Source: Pseudodesulfovibrio sp. 5S69
GTDB lineage: Bacteria; Desulfobacterota; Desulfovibrionia; Desulfovibrionales; Desulfovibrionaceae
Direction of reading: 5' to 3'
Assembly: GCF_037094465.1 (NCBI RefSeq)
Contig: NZ_CP146609.1
Span: 2,847,501 to 2,911,500 of the forward strand
DNA length: 64,000 nucleotides
Every line of letters starts with the position of its first letter. Position 1 is the first letter of the stretch. Below are positions 34,929 through 43,260 of the stretch, in pieces. Made by a program: the position numbers and the translations under genes. The notes beneath the pieces are model-generated. The model worked only from the letters and a program-made list of their open reading frames with translations, was not told the DNA's origin and did not search any database.

Positions 34929-36047
34929 GTGGACGCCATCATCCAATTCATACGGCAGCTCTACGGCGAGCCGGAGGCCTTCATTCTCCTGCACGCCCCG
35001 GTCTTCACCGGACGGGAAAAGGAATACCTGACACACTGCATCGACACCACTTTCGTGTCCAGCGTGGGCGAATACGTGACCCGGTTCGAGGATATGACCC
35101 GCGACTTCACCGGCGCGAAAAGGGCCGTGGCCGTGGTCAACGGCACCTGCGGCCTGACGGCCGCGCTGGAATTGGTAGGCGTGGGGCACGGCGACTTGGT
35201 CCTGACCCAGGGGCTGACCTTCGTGGCCACGGCCAACGCCATCTCCAACACCGGCGCGATCCCCATTTTCATCGACTCGGACCCCGACACCCTGGGCATG
35301 AGCCCCGATGCGCTCGTGGCCTGGCTCGATGCCCACCCTGAGGAGGTTCCGCGGATCAAGGCATGTGTGCCGGTCCACATTCTGGGCCACGCCTGCCGCA
35401 TCCGCGAGATCTGCGACATCTGCGAGCAGCACTCCATCCCCGTGGTGGAGGACGCTGCGGAGGGATTGGGCTCCTTCCTGGACGGGCGACACCTGGGCAC
35501 CTTCGGCAAACTCGGCGTGCTCAGCTACAACGGCAACAAAACCATCACCACCGGCGGCGGAGGCATGATCCTGGCGGGCGACGAGGAGCTGGGCGGACAC
35601 GTCAAGCACATGACCGCCACGGCCAAGGTCCCGCACCGCTGGGAGTTCCGCCACGACGCCGTGGCCTGGAACTACCGCATGCCCAACATCAACGCGGCGC
35701 TCGGCTGTGCGCAGATGGAGAAGCTCGACGAGATTTTGGCCGACAAACGGGCCGTGGCCGCCGCCTACCGCGACTTTTTCGCGAGCGTGGACGGCATCGA
35801 CTACGTGGACGCCCCCGAGGGCTGCCTGTCCAACTACTGGCTGAATACCGTGCTCTTCGAGGACCGCGCACGGCGCGACGAATTCCTGGCCCGGTCCAAC
35901 GACGCGGGCGTCATGACCCGGCCTCTGTGGGCGCTCATGGCCGACCTGCCCATGTACGCGAACCACGAAAACGACGGCCTGAAAAATGCCCGAGAACTGG
36001 CCGAGCGGGCCGTGAACCTGCCCAGCGGGCCGAGGCTCAAACCGTGA
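34929..36047 (+). CDS. legC: PLP-dependent aminotransferase of legionaminic acid synthesis
   Basis: The 372-residue DegT/DnrJ/EryC1 enzyme starts with GTG 34929 (AGGA overlaps the legB stop). The N-terminus matches LegC (IIQFIRQLYGEPEAFILLHA). Cofactor contacts include DAAEGLGSFLDG and the Schiff-base Lys in YNGNKTITTGGGG near 205. It aminates C4 of the 4-keto sugar. A C4 N-acetyltransferase (LegH) should act next, but no such gene is in the window. Confidence 0.9.
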   Translation: MDAIIQFIRQLYGEPEAFILLHAPVFTGREKEYLTHCIDTTFVSSVGEYVTRFEDMTRDFTGAKRAVAVVNGTCGLTAALELVGVGHGDLVLTQGLTFVATANAISNTGAIPIFIDSDPDTLGMSPDALVAWLDAHPEEVPRIKACVPVHILGHACRIREICDICEQHSIPVVEDAAEGLGSFLDGRHLGTFGKLGVLSYNGNKTITTGGGGMILAGDEELGGHVKHMTATAKVPHRWEFRHDAVAWNYRMPNINAALGCAQMEKLDEILADKRAVAAAYRDFFASVDGIDYVDAPEGCLSNYWLNTVLFEDRARRDEFLARSNDAGVMTRPLWALMADLPMYANHENDGLKNARELAERAVNLPSGPRLKP

Positions 36048-36049
36048 CC

Positions 36050-37066
36050 ATGCAGCGCGAACCAATCTTCATCATCGCCGAGGCGGGCGTGAACCATAAC
36101 GGCGACATGGAACTGGCCAGAAGGCTCATCGACCTGGCCGCCGAGGCCGGGGCCGACGCGGTCAAGTTCCAGACCTTCCGGGCCGAGGAGATCGTCACCG
36201 GGTCCGCGCAGAAAGCCGAGTACCAGAAAGAAACGTCCGGCGCCGAGGAGTCCCAGTTCGAGATGCTCAAGAAGCTCGAACTCGACGTGGACGCCCACGC
36301 CCTGCTCATGGACCACTGCCGGACGCGCGGCATCGCCTTCCTGTCCACGCCCTTTGATGGGGACAGCCTGGACATGCTCATCGAGATGGGTGTGCCGGTG
36401 GTCAAGATCCCGTCCGGCGAGATCACCAATCTGCCGTACATGCGCAAGATCGGTTCCAAAGGGCTGCCGGTCATCCTGTCCACGGGCATGGCCACCCTGG
36501 ACGAGGTACGCGACGCCGTGGCCGTCCTGACCAGCTCGGGTACCCCGGCAGCACGGATCACCGTGCTCCACTGCAACACGCAGTACCCGACTCCCATGGC
36601 CGACGCCAACCTGCGGGCCATGGCCACCCTGGCCGAGACCCTGCCCGAATGCCGCGTGGGCTATTCGGATCATACGTCGGGCATCACCTGCGCCGTGGCC
36701 GCGGCCGCCATGGGCGCGACGGTCATCGAAAAGCATTTCACCCTGGACAAGACCCTGCCCGGTCCGGACCACGCAGCCTCCATGGACCCCATCGAGCTGG
36801 CCGACATGGTCCGGTCCGTGCGCGAGGTGGAGCTGGCCTTGGGCGACGGCGTGAAGCAGCCGAGCGGATCCGAACGGTCCAACATCGACATCGCGCGGCG
36901 GTTCCTGGTGGCGGCCGCGCCCATCAAGACGGGCGAACCGTTCTCTGAGGCCAACGTGGCCGCCCGGCGCACCGGCTGCGGCGGCATCTCGCCCATGCGC
37001 TGGGACGAAGTCATGGGCTTGCCCGCAAAAAAGGATTTCCAACCCGGCGAGGGCATCGAGCTGTGA
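36050..37066 (+). CDS. legI: N,N'-diacetyllegionaminate synthase (NeuB family)
   Basis: The 338-residue protein has the NeuB barrel: FIIAEAGVNHNGDMELAR at the start, DAVKFQTFRAEE, VPVVKIPSGEITNLPYM, and GYSDHTSGITCAVAAAAMGA with metal and substrate ligands. The C-terminal antifreeze/SAF domain (about 280-338) has RRFLVAAAPIKTGEPFSEAN. It condenses 2,4-diacetamido-2,4,6-trideoxymannose with phosphoenolpyruvate. The stop overlaps the legG start by four bases. Confidence 0.92.
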   Translation: MQREPIFIIAEAGVNHNGDMELARRLIDLAAEAGADAVKFQTFRAEEIVTGSAQKAEYQKETSGAEESQFEMLKKLELDVDAHALLMDHCRTRGIAFLSTPFDGDSLDMLIEMGVPVVKIPSGEITNLPYMRKIGSKGLPVILSTGMATLDEVRDAVAVLTSSGTPAARITVLHCNTQYPTPMADANLRAMATLAETLPECRVGYSDHTSGITCAVAAAAMGATVIEKHFTLDKTLPGPDHAASMDPIELADMVRSVREVELALGDGVKQPSGSERSNIDIARRFLVAAAPIKTGEPFSEANVAARRTGCGGISPMRWDEVMGLPAKKDFQPGEGIEL

Positions 37067-38238
37067 GAATCTGCGTCTTCACCGGTACCCGGGCAGAATA
37101 CGGGCTGCTCACCCCGCTCCTGAAGCGGCTTGAAGCGGACCCGGACGTGGAGCCGACCCTGCTCGTCACGGGCTCCCACCTGTCCGAACGCCACGGCCAT
37201 ACCGTGGACGCCATCCGTGCCGACGGCTTCGCCATCGGGGCCGAGGTTCCCCTGCCGCTCACCGACGACTCCCGCCTGGGCGTGGCCCTGGCCATGGGCG
37301 AGGCGGTGTCCGGCTGCGCCCGCGCCCTGGATGTGCTCGCGCCGGACCTGCTGGTGCTCCTGGGCGACCGCTGGGAGTGCTTGGCCTGCGCCACGGCCGC
37401 GAACCTGCTGGGCGTACCCGTGGCCCACATCCACGGCGGCGAAACCACCGAAGGGGCCGTGGACGAGCAATTCCGGCACGCCATCACCAAGTTGGCCCGG
37501 CTCCACTTCACCTCCTGCGAGCCCTACCGCAAACGGGTCATCCAGATGGGCGAGGTCCCGGACAGGGTCTTCAACGTGGGCGCGCTCGGCGTGGAGAACG
37601 TCAAGACCGCGGCCCTCATGGACCGTACGGCCCTGGAAGCAGACCTCGGCTTTTCCCTGAGCGAAAAATTTCTCCTGGTTACCTACCACCCGGCCACCCT
37701 GGCCGAGGACGGCGCGGCCGAGACCGAAGGATTCTTCGCCGGGCTTGAGACCGTGCTGGCCGAAGACAAATCCCTGAAAGCGGTGATCACCGGGGCCAAC
37801 GCCGACCCCGGCGGCTCACTGGTGGATGCCCGCGCCGCCCGGCTGCACGACACATTTCCCGAGCGCACCCTGGTCACCCCGTCCCTGGGCCTGATCCGCT
37901 ATCTGTCGGCCATGCGCCTGTGCGCGGCCGTGGCGGGCAACTCCTCCTCCGGCATCCTGGAGGCCCCAAGCTTCAACGTGCCCACGGTCAACGCGGGCGA
38001 CCGCCAGAAAGGGCGCGAGCGGGCAGCCTCGGTTTTCGACTGTGCGCCCGACGCCGGCGCCGTGGCCCGGACCCTGCGCCGCGCCCTGTCGCCCCAAGGG
38101 GCGGACATTGCCAAGCAGGCCCGGAACCCGTATGAAAAGCACGGCACCAGCCGGCGCATGCTGGACATTCTGAAACATGGCGCGCCCAAAGGGCCCAAAC
38201 CCTTCTTCGACATCGACTACCGCCTGTCCAAGGACTAG
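37063..38238 (+). CDS. legG: Hydrolysing nucleotide-sugar 2-epimerase (NeuC/LegG family)
   Basis: The 391-residue enzyme starts with GTG 37063. It opens with ICVFTGTRAEYGLLTPLLK, the family signature, followed by LLGDRWECLACATAANLLG, HIHGGETTEGAVDEQFRHAI and GNSSSGILEAPSFNVPTVN. It removes the nucleotide and inverts C2 to give the ManNAc-like substrate for LegI. The order legI-legG with a four-base overlap indicates coupled translation. Confidence 0.92.
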   Translation: MRICVFTGTRAEYGLLTPLLKRLEADPDVEPTLLVTGSHLSERHGHTVDAIRADGFAIGAEVPLPLTDDSRLGVALAMGEAVSGCARALDVLAPDLLVLLGDRWECLACATAANLLGVPVAHIHGGETTEGAVDEQFRHAITKLARLHFTSCEPYRKRVIQMGEVPDRVFNVGALGVENVKTAALMDRTALEADLGFSLSEKFLLVTYHPATLAEDGAAETEGFFAGLETVLAEDKSLKAVITGANADPGGSLVDARAARLHDTFPERTLVTPSLGLIRYLSAMRLCAAVAGNSSSGILEAPSFNVPTVNAGDRQKGRERAASVFDCAPDAGAVARTLRRALSPQGADIAKQARNPYEKHGTSRRMLDILKHGAPKGPKPFFDIDYRLSKD

Positions 38239-38246
38239 AGGTACCT

Positions 38247-39314
38247 ATGAATACATGGAAAAATGCCGTCATCCCGCTCACTGCCACCATCCGGGACGCG
38301 GCCGAGACCCTGAACCGCATCAACCTGCAGATCGTTCTGCTGACCGAGGCGGACGGCAGGCTCAAGGGGGTCATCACCGACGGCGACATCCGGCGCGGCC
38401 TGCTGGCCGGCAAGACCCTGGAGTCCCCGGCCGTCGAGATCATGGAGACCAAATTCTTCTCGGCCAGGCCGAACGAGGACCAGGCGGCTCTGCTGGCGAC
38501 CATGCGCGAGCGGGAGATCCGCCAGGTGCCGCTCCTGGACAGGGACGGCCGGGTGGTAGGGCTGCGTACCCTGCTCGACGTCATCACCCCGGAGCGCCGC
38601 GACAACTGGGTGGTGCTCATGGCGGGCGGCCTGGGACAGCGGCTGCGCCCTCTGACCGAGGACTGCCCCAAGCCGCTCCTGAACGTGGGCAACAAGCCCC
38701 TGCTCAAGACCATCCTGGACCAGTTCGCGGAATACGGCTTCAACAAGTTCTACATCTCGGTCAACTACCGCGCGGACATGGTCGAGGAATACTTCGGCGA
38801 CGGCTCCAAACACGGAGTGGAGATCCGCTACCTGCGCGAGGACAAGCAGCTCGGCACGGCCGGGGCCGTGGGGCTCATCCCCGAGAAACCTGACGCGCCC
38901 GTCTTCGTCATGAACGGCGACCTGCTGACCAAGGTGGACTTCCCCGGCATGCTTGCCTTCCACCGCGAACAGGCGGCCAAGGCGACCATGGCCGTGCGCC
39001 GCTTCGACATCCAGGTGCCCTACGGCGTGGTCAAGGTGAAGGATCACCGCATCACCAAGCTGGAAGAAAAGCCGACCCACAAGTTCTTCGTCAACGCGGG
39101 CATCTATGTGCTCGAACCGGATGTTGCCGCCGCCATCCCGCAAAACGAATACCTGGACATGCCCACCCTGTTTGGCAGGCTCATGGACCGGGGCGAGACC
39201 ACGGCGGCCTTCCCCATCCACGAGTACTGGATGGACATCGGCCGCAAACAGGATTTCGACCAGGCCAACTGCGACTACGAAATGCATTTCCACATGCGGG
39301 AAGAAGGCTGTTAA
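38247..39314 (+). CDS. ptmE: CBS-domain nucleotidyltransferase (PtmE-like, GDP-glucosamine type)
   Basis: The 355-residue protein has two CBS motifs (about 1-120, with LKGVITDGDIRRGLLAG and GRVVGLRTLLDVI), then a sugar-nucleotide transferase (125-355) with VLMAGGLGQRLRPLTEDCPK and FVMNGDLLTKVDF. PtmE of Campylobacter jejuni has the same build and makes the GDP-linked precursor of legionaminic acid. This suggests that the pathway here starts from GDP-GlcNAc, not UDP-GlcNAc. The CBS pair may sense a nucleotide. Confidence 0.85.
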   Translation: MNTWKNAVIPLTATIRDAAETLNRINLQIVLLTEADGRLKGVITDGDIRRGLLAGKTLESPAVEIMETKFFSARPNEDQAALLATMREREIRQVPLLDRDGRVVGLRTLLDVITPERRDNWVVLMAGGLGQRLRPLTEDCPKPLLNVGNKPLLKTILDQFAEYGFNKFYISVNYRADMVEEYFGDGSKHGVEIRYLREDKQLGTAGAVGLIPEKPDAPVFVMNGDLLTKVDFPGMLAFHREQAAKATMAVRRFDIQVPYGVVKVKDHRITKLEEKPTHKFFVNAGIYVLEPDVAAAIPQNEYLDMPTLFGRLMDRGETTAAFPIHEYWMDIGRKQDFDQANCDYEMHFHMREEGC

Positions 39315-39317
39315 ATC

Positions 39318-40229
39318 ATGCACGCTCTGATCATCGGCTACGGCTCCATCGGTGCCCGCCACGCGCGCCTGCTCAAGTCCATGGGCCACGAGGTGGCCTG
39401 CGTCACCCGAAACCGAGAGTGCCCTTTCCCGGCCTTCCCGAACATTCAAGCGGCCCTTGAGGAAACCGCCCCCTGGCTGGCCGTGGTCTGCACGGCCACG
39501 GTGGAGCATGCGGCCGGTCTCAAGACGCTGCTCAAGGCCGGGTTCACGGGCCGCATCCTGGTGGAGAAACCGCTCTTCGAGCGCATCCGCGAGCTCGATC
39601 CCGCACCCGGCGACAACGTCTTTGTGGCCTACAACCTGCGCTTCCACCCCATGGTCACCCGGACCCGCGAGCTGCTCGCCGGGCACAGGGTTCTGAACGC
39701 AAGGTTCGCCGTGGGCCAGTATCTGCCGGACTGGCGACCCGGCCGGGACTACACCAAGAGCTACTCGGCCAGCCGGGCCCTGGGCGGCGGTGTGCTGCGC
39801 GACCTGTCCCACGAGCTGGATTTGGCCCAGTTTCTCCTGGGCGACTGGAAACGGGCCACGGCCTTGGGCGGCCACTACAGCGATCTCAAGATCGATTCGG
39901 ACGACCAGTTCGCCGTGCTCATGGAGACGGAACGCTGCCCCATGGTCGGCGTGCACATGGACTATCTCAGCCGGGCCAGCCACCGCGGCTTCGACATCAC
40001 CTGTGCGGACATGACCCTGCGGGCCGACTTTCTGGCGGGCATGCTCACCGTGAACGGAACCATGGAGGAGTTCCCGGTGGACCGGGACATCACCTACCGC
40101 CGAGAGCTGGAGGCCATGGCCGTGGGCGACCCCACGCCGTGCACCTATGAACAGGGCCTGGCCTTGGTCGCGCTGATCGAGACCCTGGAGCGGTGCGCCG
40201 AGCAACAGGTGTGGGAGTCCGCGTCATGA
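39318..40229 (+). CDS. ptmF: Gfo/Idh/MocA-type oxidoreductase (PtmF-like)
   Basis: The 303-residue protein starts MHALIIGYGSIGARHARLLK, a GxGxxG dinucleotide site. EKP (VEKPLFERI) near 93 carries the conserved catalytic Lys, and GGGVLRDLSHELDLAQFLLG holds the His/Asp of the family. Campylobacter ptm loci have a homologue at the equivalent place, thought to help form the glucosamine precursor. It overlaps the next gene by four bases (ATGA). Confidence 0.82.
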   Translation: MHALIIGYGSIGARHARLLKSMGHEVACVTRNRECPFPAFPNIQAALEETAPWLAVVCTATVEHAAGLKTLLKAGFTGRILVEKPLFERIRELDPAPGDNVFVAYNLRFHPMVTRTRELLAGHRVLNARFAVGQYLPDWRPGRDYTKSYSASRALGGGVLRDLSHELDLAQFLLGDWKRATALGGHYSDLKIDSDDQFAVLMETERCPMVGVHMDYLSRASHRGFDITCADMTLRADFLAGMLTVNGTMEEFPVDRDITYRRELEAMAVGDPTPCTYEQGLALVALIETLERCAEQQVWESAS

Positions 40230-40915
40230 AGCGTTACGGATTCATTTTCGCCCGGGGCGGCTCCAAGGGCGTGCCCGGCAAGAACATCCGCCCCCTGAAC
40301 GGAGTACCGCTCATCGGCCACGCCATCCGCGCGGGCCGGGACAGCGGGCTTCTCGACCGGATCATCGTGTCCACCGACGACCCGAAGATCGCGGCCGTGG
40401 CCGAGGAATACGGGGCCGAGGTCCCGTTCATGCGCCCGGCCGAGCTGGCCCGCGACGATGCGCCCGAGTGGCTGGCCTGGCGGCACGCTGTGGACGCGAT
40501 GGAGGCCGAAGACGCCTTCGACCTGTTCGTCTCCCTGCCCTGCACCGCGCCCCTGCGCAGCGCAAAGGACGTGCGCGACTGCATCGAGCTGTTCGAACGG
40601 GGCGGCTGCGACATGGTGGTCACGGCCAGGCCCGCCGAGCGCCATCCCTCCTTCAATATGGTCACCATGAGCGATGATGGATACGCGGCCATAGCCATGC
40701 CGCCCGGCGAGCGCATCACCCGCCGCCAGGACGCACCGCCGATCTTCGACCTGACCACGGTCTGCTACGTAACCACACCGAATTTCATCCGAAGACACGA
40801 AGGGGTATTCCAGGGAAGGGTCAAGGCGGTCATCATTCCGCCCGAACGCGCCCTGGACATCGACACAGAACAGGACTTCGCCTTTGCCGAATTTCTGATG
40901 GAGCGGAACCAATGA
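40226..40915 (+). CDS. legF: CMP-legionaminic acid synthetase
   Basis: The 229-residue enzyme starts at ATG 40226 inside the ptmF stop. GFIFARGGSKGVPGKNIRPL near residues 5-24 is the CMP-sialate synthetase signature; LFVSLPCTAPLRSAKDVRD and the C-terminal ALDIDTEQDFAFAEFL are also typical. It activates the nonulosonic acid with CTP, ready for transfer. The Campylobacter orthologue is called PtmB. Its stop overlaps the following SDR gene by four bases. Confidence 0.92.
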   Translation: MKRYGFIFARGGSKGVPGKNIRPLNGVPLIGHAIRAGRDSGLLDRIIVSTDDPKIAAVAEEYGAEVPFMRPAELARDDAPEWLAWRHAVDAMEAEDAFDLFVSLPCTAPLRSAKDVRDCIELFERGGCDMVVTARPAERHPSFNMVTMSDDGYAAIAMPPGERITRRQDAPPIFDLTTVCYVTTPNFIRRHEGVFQGRVKAVIIPPERALDIDTEQDFAFAEFLMERNQ

Positions 40916-41715
40916 AGAGCATCAAGGAACTTATGGACCTGACCGGCCGGACCGCCCTGGTCACGGGCGGGGCCGGGCACATCGGCCAGGCCTTTTGCGA
41001 CACCCTGGCCGAGGCCGGGGCGAACGTCGCCGTACTGGACGTGGACTCGGACCGCGTGGAAGACACCGCCGTGCGCGTGGCCGAGGAATGGTCGGTCGAG
41101 ACCATGGGGCTGACCCTTGATCTGGCCGACGAGAAGGCCGTGGTCGCGGCCCCCGGCAAAGTGGCCGAAGCGCTCGGCTCCCTGGACATCCTGGTCAACT
41201 GCGCCGCCTTTGTGGGCACCTCCAAGCTGACCGGCTGGGTGGTTCCCTTCGAGGAGCAGTCCGTGGACACCTGGCGCGCGGCCCTGGAGACCAACCTGAC
41301 CGCGCCGTTCGCCCTGATCCAGGCGGCCACCCCGCTGCTTCGCCGGTCCGGGCACGGCAGTGTCGTCAACATCGGCTCCACCTACGGCGTGGTCGGCCCG
41401 GACATGTCCCTGTACGACGACACCAAGATGGGCAACCCGGCGGCCTACGGTGCCTCCAAGGGCGGCCTGATCCAGCTGACCCGCTGGCTGTCCACGGTGC
41501 TGGCCCCGGAAGTGCGGGTCAACTCCATCTGCCCGGGCGGCGTGGCCCGCGGCCAGGACCCGAAATTCATCAAACGCTACGAGGCCAAAACCCCCATGGG
41601 CCGCATGGCCACCGAAGAGGACATGAAGGGCGCCCTGCTCTTCCTCGCCAGCGACCTGTCCGCCTACGTCACCGGCCAGAACCTGCTTGTTGACGGCGGC
41701 TGGACCGCTTGGTAA
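40912..41715 (+). CDS. ptmA: Short-chain dehydrogenase (PtmA-like)
   Basis: The 267-residue classical SDR has TGGAGHIGQAFCDTLAEAGA (cofactor), LVNCAAF, catalytic Ser in NIGSTYGVVG and YxxxK in AAYGASKGG, and a C-terminal SAYVTGQNLLVDGGWTAW. The insert GPDMSLYDDTKMGNP before the Tyr is characteristic of PtmA-type members. In Campylobacter it works with PtmF early in the pathway. It is coupled to legF by an ATGA overlap. Confidence 0.87.
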   Translation: MKSIKELMDLTGRTALVTGGAGHIGQAFCDTLAEAGANVAVLDVDSDRVEDTAVRVAEEWSVETMGLTLDLADEKAVVAAPGKVAEALGSLDILVNCAAFVGTSKLTGWVVPFEEQSVDTWRAALETNLTAPFALIQAATPLLRRSGHGSVVNIGSTYGVVGPDMSLYDDTKMGNPAAYGASKGGLIQLTRWLSTVLAPEVRVNSICPGGVARGQDPKFIKRYEAKTPMGRMATEEDMKGALLFLASDLSAYVTGQNLLVDGGWTAW

Positions 41716-41726
41716 AGGACTCCACC

Positions 41727-42596
41727 ATGAATTATCGTGTTATCCCACGCCTGGACATCAAAGGCCCGAATCTTGTAAAGGGTATTCATTTTGAGGGGTT
41801 GCGAGTCCTGGGAAAACCCGAGGATTTTGCCCAGCTCTACTATGAGCAAGGGGCGGATGAGCTCTTCTTCCAAGACGCGGTGGCCAGCCTGTACGATCGC
41901 AACAGCCTGCACGCCATCGTCGCAAAGACCTCTTCCCAAATTTTCATTCCACTGTGCGTGGGGGGCGGCCTCCGCTCCGTGGACGATATCCGCGAGGTCC
42001 TACGGGCGGGGGCGGACAAAATCGCGGTCAACACAGCAGCCATCAAGCGGCCCGAGCTTATCCGTGAGGCTTCGATCGCTTTCGGTTCCTCGACCATCGT
42101 GGTTTCCATCGAGGCCATCCGGCAGGACAACGGGAGATGGGAGGCACTCATCGAATACGGACGGGAGACCACCGGCGTGGATGCCGTGGATTGGGCTCGT
42201 CGGGCGGCCGATCTGGGTGCCGGGGAGTTGATGGTCACGAGCATTGATCAGGAAGGTACCGGCAAGGGCTTCGACCTCGAACTGATCCGGGCCATCTCCG
42301 AAAGTGTGTCCATTCCGGTCATAGCCGGAGGCGGATGCGGCACCCCCGAGGACGCGGCCAAGGCCATCAGCGAAGGCCGGGCCGACGCCGTGTCCATAGC
42401 GGCTGCCTTACATTACAGAGCCATGGACGAACTGTCCTCCAAATCCGTATCCCATGAATACGAACAGGAAGGGAACATCGAATTTCTCAAGACCGGCCGC
42501 CGCTTCACCAAGGTACAGCCATGCACCATCGGCGAGATCAAGACAACGATACGAAAACAAGGCATTCCGTGCCGGATGAAGGCGGACAATGCATAA
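41727..42596 (+). CDS. HisF-like ammonia-channel subunit for sugar amidination (HisF2)
   Basis: The 289-residue beta/alpha barrel starts at ATG 41727. It matches HisF overall (VIPRLDIKGPNLVKG, CVGGGLRSVDDI, GELMVTSIDQEGTGKGFD). The first catalytic Asp is kept (D10), but the second is Glu 129 (VVSIEAI), as may be tolerated where cyclase chemistry is not needed. No other histidine genes are present. With HisH2 and a WbpG-type amidotransferase downstream it most likely conducts ammonia for acetamidino-sugar formation. Confidence 0.83.
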   Translation: MNYRVIPRLDIKGPNLVKGIHFEGLRVLGKPEDFAQLYYEQGADELFFQDAVASLYDRNSLHAIVAKTSSQIFIPLCVGGGLRSVDDIREVLRAGADKIAVNTAAIKRPELIREASIAFGSSTIVVSIEAIRQDNGRWEALIEYGRETTGVDAVDWARRAADLGAGELMVTSIDQEGTGKGFDLELIRAISESVSIPVIAGGGCGTPEDAAKAISEGRADAVSIAAALHYRAMDELSSKSVSHEYEQEGNIEFLKTGRRFTKVQPCTIGEIKTTIRKQGIPCRMKADNA

Positions 42597-43260
42597 CATG
42601 GACGTGGCCATCATCGATTACGGCCTGGGCAACCTCTTTTCCATCAAGCACGCCTGCGAGCACGTCGGCCTCTCCGTGGAGATCACCAACGACCCTCAGG
42701 ATGTGGTCAACGCAAAATCGGTGATCCTGCCCGGCGTGGGCGCGTTCGGCGACGCCATGGACGCGCTGAATCGGCTCGACCTGGTTTCACCGATAAAGGA
42801 CGTGGCCGAAAAAGGCACTCCCCTGCTCGGCATCTGCCTCGGGCAGCAACTCCTGTTCTCCAGCAGCGAGGAATTCGGTGCCCACAAGGGGCTAGACATC
42901 CTTTCCGGCAACGTCTGCTACTTCCCCGTGCAGGAAATCGACGGGCGGACCTACAAGGTGCCCCAGGTAGGTTGGAACGCCATCCGGCCGCCGGACTGCG
43001 ATCCGGATGCATGGAACGGCACGCTGCTCGAAGACGTCACACCTGGGACGGATATGTACTTTGTCCATTCCTGCTACGTTGTCCCTGATTCGGACAATGT
43101 GATCCTGAGCATGACGCAGTACGGAGAAATCACTTTCTGCTCAGGCAGCCGCAAGGGAAACATCACGGCCTTCCAGTTTCACCCCGAACGCAGTGGAAGC
43201 GAAGGCCTCGCCATCTATAGCAATTTTGCAAAACTCATCCATTCTTCGGAGGCACAATAA
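42589..43260 (+). CDS. HisH-like glutamine amidotransferase subunit (HisH2)
   Basis: The 223-residue class I amidotransferase has the nucleophile elbow GICLGQQLLF (Cys near 83) and the His-Glu pair FQFHPERSG near 201. It starts inside the hisF2 end (8-base overlap); ATG 42598 is an alternative start. It hydrolyses glutamine and passes ammonia to HisF2. It ends immediately before the amidotransferase start. Confidence 0.87.
   Translation: MHNMDVAIIDYGLGNLFSIKHACEHVGLSVEITNDPQDVVNAKSVILPGVGAFGDAMDALNRLDLVSPIKDVAEKGTPLLGICLGQQLLFSSSEEFGAHKGLDILSGNVCYFPVQEIDGRTYKVPQVGWNAIRPPDCDPDAWNGTLLEDVTPGTDMYFVHSCYVVPDSDNVILSMTQYGEITFCSGSRKGNITAFQFHPERSGSEGLAIYSNFAKLIHSSEAQ

Noticed and set aside
41727..43260. 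hisF and hisH as part of histidine biosynthesis
   Set aside because: No other his genes are present, HisF has an altered catalytic residue, and a WbpG-type amidotransferase follows directly. The sugar amidination role fits better.
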